From JBFFXF01 sp041569895 (GTDB lineage Bacteria; Planctomycetota; UBA8108; JACQVS01), in assembly GCA_041569895.1 (NCBI GenBank), contig JBFFXF010000196.1:1-13912 (forward strand): a DNA stretch of 13,912 nt, given 5' to 3'. The notes under the pieces were generated by a model, which made no database searches, had not been told where the DNA came from, and saw nothing but the letters and a program-made list of their open reading frames with translations. This document shows positions 7,245 to 12,922 of the stretch, piece by piece. Positions within the stretch are counted from its first letter, which is position 1; every line of letters begins with the position of its first letter. The position numbers and the translations under genes were made by a program.

Positions 7245-7458
7245 TCGGAATCGGAATCCGAGTCCGAATCGGAATCCGAGTCGGAATCGGATCTCGGGGT
7301 CGGAGTCAGAATCGGAGTCGGTGTCGGTATCGGAATCGGTGTCGGGTCTCCGTGTCGGAATCGGTCTCGGTCTCGGGGTCAGGGTCGGGCTTTCGGACAC
7401 GGGCACGGGAACGGGAACGGGTACGGGTACGAGGACGAGGACGAGGACGAGGACGAGG
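7245..7458. repeat. Drifting hexanucleotide array
   Basis: Roughly 36 imperfect 6-bp units fill the gap between the SurA-like gene (stop 7236) and the DUF1549/1553 gene (start 7488). The unit changes along the array: TCGGAA/TCCGAG-type units (7245-7292), then GTCGGA/GTCGGT/TCTCGG units (to about 7390), then GGGAAC/GGGTAC units (about 7397-7430), and finally GAGGAC units to 7458. The 6-bp register is kept apart from small slips, for example near 7287-7294, 7348-7355 and 7385-7393. The unit generates no stops, so several frames stay open across it; these are not genes. Confidence 0.85.
7401..7427 (+). other. G-quadruplex motif (five GGG tracts, 3-nt loops)
   Basis: GGG runs at 7401-7403, 7407-7409, 7413-7415, 7419-7421 and 7425-7427 are separated by CAC, AAC, AAC and TAC. 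Four are enough for an intramolecular quadruplex and short equal loops favour a stable parallel fold. It is on the coding strand, 60 bp upstream of the DUF1549/1553 start codon, inside the hexamer array. Confidence 0.7.
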
Positions 7459-7472
7459 CGGGGCGAACGGGT

Positions 7473-7478
7473 TAGAAT
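7473..7478 (+). promoter_or_regulatory. Possible -10 box for the DUF1549/1553 gene
   Basis: TAGAAT is the same hexamer found in the SurA-like gene promoter candidate. It sits 9 nt before the ATG at 7488, so transcription would begin about 3 nt before the start codon, giving an almost leaderless mRNA. No recognisable -35 is seen: the expected place falls in the GAGGAC array. Confidence 0.22.
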
Positions 7479-7487
7479 CCGGGAATC

Positions 7488-9497
7488 ATGCGCTGCTTGC
7501 TTGCGTCTGCCGCAGGGCTTTTCGGGGTCCTCGCCGTTTCCCTTTCGCTCGGAGAGGGCCGCGGGGATCCTCGAGCCCATTGGGTCTACCGGGCGCCGGT
7601 GCGCGCGGATCTTCCCTCGTGCGCCGGCGAGAGCGGCAGCGCGATCGATGCCCTCGTGCGCGCGCGGCTTCTTGATGCCGGTCTCGCGCCCGCGGCGCCC
7701 GCGACGCGGCTCGAGTTGATTCGTCGAGTCACCTTCGATCTCACCGGTCTGCCGCCGACGCTCGACGAGATCGATGCCTTCCTCGCCGACGAACGGCCCG
7801 ACGCGTTCGAGCGCGTCGTCGATCGTCTGCTCGCGTCACCGAGATACGGCGAGCGTCGGGCGCAGCACTGGCTCGACGTCGTCCGCTTCGCCGAGACCGA
7901 GGGTTTCGAGTACGACCGCGTCATACCCGGCCTGTGGCGCTATCGCGACTGGGTGATCCGCGCGCTCAACGACGACATGCCGTTCGATCGTTTCGCGGTG
8001 ATGCAGATCGCCGGTGACGAGCTCGGTTCCGGCGAGGACACGCGCGACGATTCCCGCGACGCCTCGGCCGAGAACGGGCATCTCGTCGCCGCCGGCTTCC
8101 ACCGCCTCGGCCCGGTGCGTCGCAACGCGGGGAACCAGGAGGTCGCCAGCAGCCGCAACGAGGTGCTCACCGAGCGCACCGACGCCATCGGCACGGTGTT
8201 TCTCGGACTCACCATCGGTTGCGCCCGCTGTCACGACCACAAGTTCGACGCCATCTCGCAGCGCGATTACTACCGGCTCCAGGCCTACGTCGCCGCCACC
8301 CGGGAGCACGACGTCATGCTGGCGAGCGATGAGGCCCGGGCGGCGTGGAAGGCGCGGCAGGACGCGGTGACCGCGGAGATCGAGAAGATCAAGAAGGCGC
8401 TCGACGACGCCACGGGAGAGGCCGAGACGGCGCTCCGCCGTCGTCTCGCCGCTGCGGAGAAGCGCTTGCCGCGGCCGCTGCCCACCGTCGCCACCATCCG
8501 CGACGAGGACCGCACGCCGATCCACGTCCTCGAGCGCGGCGACTGGGAACGGAAGGGCGATGCGGTCGGCGCGCGCGTCCCCGCGGTGCTGCTGGCGAGC
8601 GAGGACACGCCGGAGCTCCCCGCCGACGTCGAGCGCCCGCGCACGCACCTCGCGCGCTGGATCGCCGACCCCGCCAACCCGCTGACCGCGCGCGTCATCG
8701 CCAACCGCGTCTGGCAGCATCACCTCGGGCACGGGCTCGTCGGCACGCCCAACGACTTCGGCGTCAACGGGGATCTGCCCAGCCACCCCGAGCTCCTCGA
8801 TCGGCTCGCCCTCGAGCTGATCCGCCACGGCTGGCGGCTCAAGTCGCTGCATCGCGCGATCGTCGTCAGCGACGTGTACCGGCAGTCGGTGCGGGCCGCC
8901 AGCCCGGCCGTCGCCGCCCTGGCGCGCGAGCGCGATCCGGACAACCGCCTCCTCTGGCGCTTCAACCGGCGCCGCCTCCACGCCGAGGAACTGCGCGATG
9001 CGATGCTCGCCGTCGCCGGCGTGCTCGACACGCGGATGTTCGGCAAGAGCGTCATCGTCCCGGTCGAGGACGAGCTCGTCGAGCTGCTCTACAAGCCGTC
9101 GCAGTGGGAAGTGACGCCGGCGCGCCGCGAGCACCTGCGACGCTCGATCTACCTCTTCGCCAAGCGCAACCTGCGGCTGCCGTTCATGGAAGTGTTCGAC
9201 CTGCCGGATCAGCAGACGAGCTGCGCGCGTCGCGAGTCGAGCACGCACGCGCCGCAGGCGCTCGAGCTGCTCAACGGCCGGCTCTCGAACGAGCTCGCCG
9301 CCGCGTTCGCGCGCCGTCTCGAGCGCGAGGCCGGCGAGGACGACGGGGAGCGGGTCCGGCTCGCGTACCGTCTCGCCACCGGCCGTCCACCGACCGCGCA
9401 GGAGCTCGCGCTCGGCGTCGCATTCCTCGAGCAGGGCTCCATGAAGGAGCTCGCGCTGGCGATCTTCAACCTCAACGCGTTTCTCCATGTCGACTGA
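7488..9497 (+). CDS. DUF1549/DUF1553 (PSD1-type) exported protein, compact form without PSCyt1
   Basis: A 669-residue protein. A signal peptide covers about 1-22 (MRCLLASAAGLFGVLAVSLS). The DUF1549 (PSCyt2) region runs from about 50 to 275, with RLELIRRVTFDLTGLPPT, RYGERRAQHWLDVVRFAET and a haem-type CARCH motif (Cys245, Cys248, His249) in the family signature GCARCHDHKFDAI. A charged, probably coiled-coil linker spans about 280-340. The DUF1553 (PSD1) region spans about 385-650, with HLARWIADPANPLTARVIAN, FGVNGDLPSHPELLD, FNRRRLHAEELRDAM and STHAPQALELLNG. Many homologues are 800-1100 residues and start with a cytochrome-like PSCyt1 domain; here the signal peptide leads directly into DUF1549. 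An in-frame TAG at 7473 rules out an upstream start. The stop overlaps the following DUF1501 gene by 11 nt, indicating an operon with translational coupling. The family is typical of planctomycetes; its biochemical role is not established. Confidence 0.95.
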   Translation: MRCLLASAAGLFGVLAVSLSLGEGRGDPRAHWVYRAPVRADLPSCAGESGSAIDALVRARLLDAGLAPAAPATRLELIRRVTFDLTGLPPTLDEIDAFLADERPDAFERVVDRLLASPRYGERRAQHWLDVVRFAETEGFEYDRVIPGLWRYRDWVIRALNDDMPFDRFAVMQIAGDELGSGEDTRDDSRDASAENGHLVAAGFHRLGPVRRNAGNQEVASSRNEVLTERTDAIGTVFLGLTIGCARCHDHKFDAISQRDYYRLQAYVAATREHDVMLASDEARAAWKARQDAVTAEIEKIKKALDDATGEAETALRRRLAAAEKRLPRPLPTVATIRDEDRTPIHVLERGDWERKGDAVGARVPAVLLASEDTPELPADVERPRTHLARWIADPANPLTARVIANRVWQHHLGHGLVGTPNDFGVNGDLPSHPELLDRLALELIRHGWRLKSLHRAIVVSDVYRQSVRAASPAVAALARERDPDNRLLWRFNRRRLHAEELRDAMLAVAGVLDTRMFGKSVIVPVEDELVELLYKPSQWEVTPARREHLRRSIYLFAKRNLRLPFMEVFDLPDQQTSCARRESSTHAPQALELLNGRLSNELAAAFARRLEREAGEDDGERVRLAYRLATGRPPTAQELALGVAFLEQGSMKELALAIFNLNAFLHVD

Positions 9498-10926
9498 GAC
9501 CGTCAACCCCAGACCGCACCATCGCCTGACGCGCAACCGACGCGAGTTCGTCCGCGACGCGTTCTGCGGGTTCGGATCGCTCGCGCTCGCGTCGATGCTG
9601 CACGATGAGCGACTGCGCGCCGGCGAGCACGCCGGAACGGCCGGCCTCCATCCGGCGAACGGTCCCGCGAAGGCGGTGATCTTCCTCTTCATGGCCGGCG
9701 GGCCGAGCCACATCGAGACCTTCGACCCGAAGCCTCTCCTCGACAGACTGCACGGCCAGCGACGGCCGCGCGAGTTCGGCGAGGCGAAGTATCAGTTCGT
9801 CGAGAAGAACGCGAAGCTCCTCGGCACCAGGCGGACCTTCAAGCGATACGGCGCCGAGGGGATCGAGGTCTCCGACCTGTTCCCGAACGTCGGGACGTGC
9901 ATCGACGACATCGCCGTGCTGCGCTCGTGTCACGGCGACATGGTCGTGCACTCGGCGGCGCAGTACGAGCTCTTCTCCGGCCGCATCACGCCCGGCTTCC
10001 CGAGCATGGGCTCGTGGATCGTCTACGGTCTCGGGTCGGAGAGCCGCTCACTGCCGTCGTACGTCGTCATGCCGGATCCCGACGGCGCGCTCGAGGCCGG
10101 ACAGCCGATGTACGCCAACGGCTTCCTGCCGGCGCGGTTCCAGCCGACGATGCTGCGCGCCGGGGACACGCCGATCAGGAACCTCGCCCTGCCACGCGGC
10201 GTGACGCTCGCCGAGCGCCGTCGCACGCTCGAGCTGATCGATCGGCTCAACCGCGCCAACCCGGCGCCGGAGGACGACGACCTCGCGGCGCGCATGGAGG
10301 CGTACGATCTCGCCTTCCGGCTGCAGACCGAGGCGCCGCAGGTCTTCGACCTGTCGCGCGAGTCGCCCGAGACGCTCGAGCTCTACGGCGTCGGCGTCGA
10401 GCCCACCAACGACTACGGCCGGCGCTGCCTGCTGGCGCGACGACTCGTCGAGCACGGCGTGCGTTTCGTCTGCGTCGTCTCCGGCGGCGGGCCGGGCACC
10501 TTGCAGTGGGACGCGCACAAGGACATCGAGGAGAACCACGTCCGCATGGCCGCCCAGACAGACAGACCGATCGCCGGCCTGCTCAGGGACCTCAAGCGAC
10601 GCGGGCTGCTCGACGAGACGCTGGTGCTCTGGGGCGGGGAGTTCGGCCGATCACCGGAAGCCCAGGGCGGCCGTGGCCGCGATCACCACAACCTCGGTTT
10701 CACGATGTGGATGGCCGGCGGCGGCGTGCGGGGCGGCCAGACGGTCGGCTCGACCGACGCCATCGGCCTGCGGGCGGTCGAGCGGCCGTATCACTTACGC
10801 GACATCCACACGACCATCCTCCACCAGCTCGGCCTCGACCAGACGGAGCTCACCTACCCCCATCTCGGCCGCGACGAACGATTGACACTGGTGGAGGGAA
10901 AGGTGATCCGCGAGATCGTCGGCTGA
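9487..10926 (+). CDS. DUF1501 protein (alkaline-phosphatase/sulfatase-like fold), Tat-type leader
   Basis: A 479-residue protein whose ATG lies inside the end of the DUF1549/1553 gene (11-nt overlap). The N-terminus has a twin-arginine-like leader: Arg18-Arg19 in NRREFVRDAF, then a hydrophobic stretch GFGSLALASML. DUF1501 signatures include MAGGPSHIETFDPKP (residues 69-83), SCHGDMVVHSAAQYELFSG, PSMGSWIVYGLG, DYGRRCLLARRLVEHGVRFV, WGGEFGRSPEAQGG (382 onward) and GRDHHNLGFTMWMAGGG (Asp399, His400, His401). These last motifs fit the metal-binding side of the alkaline-phosphatase superfamily, to which I recall DUF1501 being assigned; a substrate is unknown. The length and motif order are normal, with no sign of truncation. 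In planctomycetes this family regularly follows a PSD1-type gene, as here. The gene ends 12 nt before repeat B. Confidence 0.95.
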   Translation: MSTETVNPRPHHRLTRNRREFVRDAFCGFGSLALASMLHDERLRAGEHAGTAGLHPANGPAKAVIFLFMAGGPSHIETFDPKPLLDRLHGQRRPREFGEAKYQFVEKNAKLLGTRRTFKRYGAEGIEVSDLFPNVGTCIDDIAVLRSCHGDMVVHSAAQYELFSGRITPGFPSMGSWIVYGLGSESRSLPSYVVMPDPDGALEAGQPMYANGFLPARFQPTMLRAGDTPIRNLALPRGVTLAERRRTLELIDRLNRANPAPEDDDLAARMEAYDLAFRLQTEAPQVFDLSRESPETLELYGVGVEPTNDYGRRCLLARRLVEHGVRFVCVVSGGGPGTLQWDAHKDIEENHVRMAAQTDRPIAGLLRDLKRRGLLDETLVLWGGEFGRSPEAQGGRGRDHHNLGFTMWMAGGGVRGGQTVGSTDAIGLRAVERPYHLRDIHTTILHQLGLDQTELTYPHLGRDERLTLVEGKVIREIVG

Positions 10927-11078
10927 CCCCGCACCGCTCGCGAGACTCTGCGACGCATCTATAAGGAAGGCAGGAAGAAGAGGAAAGCAGGAAACGATGC
11001 TGCTCGTGCCGTGTGAGCCCTGTCGATTCGTAGACGCCGTCGAGAGGCGAGAGTTGGTTACGATTTGAACCACAGAGG

Positions 11079-11106
11079 CGCGGCGCTGCGCTGGCGCAGT
11101 GCCGCG
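11079..11106. other. Long GC-rich hairpin at the core of repeat B
   Basis: CGCGGCGCTGCGC (11079-11091) pairs with GCGCAGTGCCGCG (11094-11106) with one G-T wobble (G11085 with T11100), the same 13-bp design as in copy A. Compared with A, one arm is unchanged and the other differs at two adjacent positions, so pairing potential is nearly preserved although the copies have diverged. Confidence 0.7.
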
Positions 11107-11236
11107 TGCGAGCACAGAGGCGCACAGGGGAGTTCCTCGGTTGGCAGGAGAATCAGCGACTTCGTTCGCGGAGCGAGCGAGGCTCACGAAACTCGAAACC
11201 GCATCCTTCTTCCGTTTCCTGCCTTCCTGAGTTTCC

Positions 11237-11339
11237 TGCCTTCCTCATGAATAGTCTGACAGTAAACCCTCGAGGACGACTCTCCGCGCCGAGCGTGCCT
11301 TCCTGCTGAATCGTCCGGCAGCAACCCCCGAAGTCGAGT
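11237..11339 (-). repeat. Tandem duplication of the left-end module in copy B
   Basis: Two related modules of 45 bp (11237-11281) and 44 bp (11296-11339) lie side by side. Read on the minus strand each runs from (A)CTCGAC/GTCGTC through a GAGGGTT or GGGGGTT core and CTG...GAC.ATTCA to AGGAAGGCA. Copy A has only one such module (about 4598-4642), and A resembles the outer B module at its beginning and the inner B module at its end. Confidence 0.55.
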
Positions 11340-11346
11340 CTCTCTC

Positions 11347-12477
11347 TCACTCCGGCTGTTCGAGCACCACCCGTCCCTTCGCCTCTCGGCCGCGGCCGCT
11401 GTCGAGGTCGAGTCGGACGTAGTGCACCTCGACGACGTCGCCCGGTTTGCGCTTCTCGAGGTAGTACGTCAGCTCGCCGAGGTGGGACACCGGCTGGTCG
11501 TCGACCTTGACGATGACGTCGACGTAGTTCTCCCGGAGGCCGCGCATACCGGCCTTCGCCGCGCCGCCGTCGGGGTCGACGTCCTGGATCGCCACGCCGC
11601 GGATGCCGGCCCGCCGCGTGCGCTCGTCCGGGATCGGGTAGATGCCGAGCACGGGGTGCAGCGGTCGCTTCACCTGGCCGTGCTCGATCAGCTGCGGCAC
11701 CACCTTGTCGATGACGTCGACGGGCACGGCGAACCCGATGCCGGCGTTGGTCATGCTCGGGCTGAAGATCGCCGTGTTCATGCCGATCAGCTTCCCCGAC
11801 GAGTCGAGGAGCGGGCCGCCCGAGTTGCCGGGGTTGATCGCCGCGTCGATCTGGATGACGTCGATGATGACGCGCTTGTTCGGCGACAGGATCTCGCGAC
11901 CGGTGGCGCTGACGATGCCCGAGGTCAGCGTGTGCTTGTAGCCGTACGGGTTGCCGATGGCGAGCGCGGTCTGCCCGATGACCAGGTTGTCGGAGCGCCC
12001 GAGCTTCACCGGCCTGAGCTTGGCGCGCGGCGCGTCGATCTTGAGCACCGCGATATCCTTGTCCGGGTAGAAGCCGACGAGCTTCGCGTCGTAGGTCGTG
12101 TCGTCGGCCAGCGTCACCTTCGCCGAGGAGGCTCGCTGGATGACGTGGTAGTTGGTGACGACGTGCCCGCTGCGGTCCCACACGAACCCGGTCCCGGTCC
12201 CCTGCGGCACCTCGGTCGGGTTCGAGAAGAAGAACGAGCGCACCCGGCCGCTGGTCGAGATGTTGACCACCGAGGGAGCGACGTCACGGAAGATCTCGCT
12301 GCGCCGCAGCTCTATGGCGTTCAGGTCGCTGCGCTCGATCGGTGGCAGCTCGAGCGCCGGTCCGGCCCCGCTGCCGAGCCCGAGCGTGCACGCGGCGAGG
12401 ATGAAGCCGAAGACGGCGCCTCCGACGATCGGCACGAGCAGCCGCCATCTGGTGTCGCGGTAAAGTGTTCGGTTCAT
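11347..12477 (-). CDS. HtrA/DegP-like trypsin-type serine protease with one PDZ domain
   Basis: A 376-residue envelope protease/chaperone of the HtrA family. The N-terminus MNRTLYRDTRWRLLVPIVGG leads into a hydrophobic segment with an LAAC lipobox-like site (Cys30), so it may be a lipoprotein or membrane-anchored. The trypsin-like domain covers about 55-250 with a complete triad: His111 (VVTNYHVI), Asp141 (DKDIAVLKI) and Ser219 (NPGNSGGPLL, codon at 11821-11823). A single PDZ domain covers about 270-365 (GVAIQDVDPDGGAAKAGMRG, then PVSHLGELTYYL and PGDVVEVHYV). The frame could be read upstream to 12675, but AAGGAG 7 nt before the ATG at 12477 and the hydrophobic leader fix this start. It would degrade or hold misfolded exported proteins. 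It is convergent with the DUF1501 gene across repeat B and divergent from an unknown exported-protein gene. Degrees of certainty: family high, anchoring mode moderate. Confidence 0.95.
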   Translation of the reverse strand: MNRTLYRDTRWRLLVPIVGGAVFGFILAACTLGLGSGAGPALELPPIERSDLNAIELRRSEIFRDVAPSVVNISTSGRVRSFFFSNPTEVPQGTGTGFVWDRSGHVVTNYHVIQRASSAKVTLADDTTYDAKLVGFYPDKDIAVLKIDAPRAKLRPVKLGRSDNLVIGQTALAIGNPYGYKHTLTSGIVSATGREILSPNKRVIIDVIQIDAAINPGNSGGPLLDSSGKLIGMNTAIFSPSMTNAGIGFAVPVDVIDKVVPQLIEHGQVKRPLHPVLGIYPIPDERTRRAGIRGVAIQDVDPDGGAAKAGMRGLRENYVDVIVKVDDQPVSHLGELTYYLEKRKPGDVVEVHYVRLDLDSGRGREAKGRVVLEQPE

Positions 12478-12484
12478 GCCAAGA

Positions 12485-12490
12485 CTCCTT
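12485..12490 (-). promoter_or_regulatory. Shine-Dalgarno of the HtrA-like gene
   Basis: On the minus strand AAGGAG is followed by a 7-nt spacer and the ATG at 12477. It decides between this start and the 66-residue longer reading, whose extra residues look like untranslated leader. Confidence 0.8.
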
Positions 12491-12653
12491 CGAACTCGAT
12501 TCCCGGGCTCGCGCCCGGTCCCTGGCTCGCGCCCGAAATCGACGGGCGCCCGTGTGTCGTCTCCACACACTCCCCTCGTGCGAACTCCCGCGATTCCTGA
12601 CACTCCCCGCGTGGCTTTTTTCTCCGCACGAGCGCTGGCGGATGTCCTAAATT

Positions 12654-12682
12654 GTTCTAAATTAAAGGCTCGCACTTTTCAA
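12654..12682 (-). promoter_or_regulatory. Candidate promoter for the HtrA-like gene
   Basis: On the minus strand TTGAAA (12682-12677) is followed by exactly 17 bp and TAGAAC (12659-12654). The -35 is one base off TTGACA and the -10 resembles the TAGAAT seen elsewhere here. It lies in the AT-rich patch, and CTAAATT repeats spaced one helical turn overlap the -10. The predicted leader is about 170 nt. Confidence 0.42.
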
Positions 12683-12922
12683 ACCTCTCTGGAACGGGCG
12701 ATGCGCCGTACTCCTGCGCGGCGCCCGGTCTCGCCCGCCCCCCCGGGCCTCGTTCTCGGCCCTTCAGCCCGCTGGCGGAACGTCCGATAACGGGAAATGG
12801 CGCCCTGCCCGGGTACAGAGACGCATGAGGGCGCCGGAGGATTCAGGCGTGTTGCCCGTTTCCGTCCGGCCCCGGCCACGCCGGGCTGCACACCGCCGTG
12901 CGGCCGCGGCGCCCCGAAACCG

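Larger units (their letters stand above)
10939..11339 (-). repeat. Intergenic MITE-like repeat, copy B (inverted relative to A)
   Basis: A 401-bp copy of the element at 4598-4915, in the opposite orientation. It fills the space between the convergent DUF1501 gene (stop 10926) and HtrA-like gene (stop at 11347). Shared blocks include GCGAGACTCTGCGACGCATC at one end, the 39-bp arms (10957-10995 and 11214-11252), GGTTACGATTTGAACCACAG, the central hairpin, GAGCGAGCGAGGCTCACGAA, and CCGAAGTCGAGT at the other end. It is longer than A because the middle differs between hairpin and arm (about 11120-11165) and because the left-end module is present twice (11237-11281 and 11296-11339). No open frame of note. 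Confidence 0.85.
12478..12922. other. 445-bp divergent intergenic region
   Basis: This region separates the HtrA-like gene (-) from the unknown exported-protein gene (+). It holds an RBS (12485-12490), a small hairpin CCGGGC-TCGC-GCCCGG at 12503-12518, a direct repeat CTCGCGCCCG at 12508-12517 and 12526-12535, and the only AT-rich patch of the window at about 12645-12668. Within that patch CTAAATT occurs twice, 10 bp apart (12647-12653 and 12657-12663), next to the promoter candidate. I see no convincing small gene and no clear promoter for the plus-strand gene. Confidence 0.5.

Noticed and set aside
7245..7458. CRISPR array or coding tandem repeat
   Set aside because: Units are 6 bp with no spacers, and the open frames across it give only ESES, VGVG or DEDE dipeptide runs with no start/RBS logic.
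7836..9713. 625-residue open frame on the minus strand
   Set aside because: Antisense to the DUF1549/1553 and DUF1501 genes, whose motifs are unmistakable; composition is that of a shadow.
4598..11339. Classical IS or composite transposon
   Set aside because: No transposase, integrase or resistance cargo lies between the copies, and the copies themselves are non-coding; only a MITE-like or structural repeat can be supported.
11422..12600. 392-residue open frame on the plus strand
   Set aside because: Antisense to the HtrA-like gene with its complete catalytic triad; rich in Val/Asp/Arg without domain signals.
12478..12675. 66-residue N-terminal extension of the HtrA-like protein
   Set aside because: It would bury the hydrophobic leader, and a perfect RBS precedes the ATG at 12477; the extension also crosses the likely promoter.
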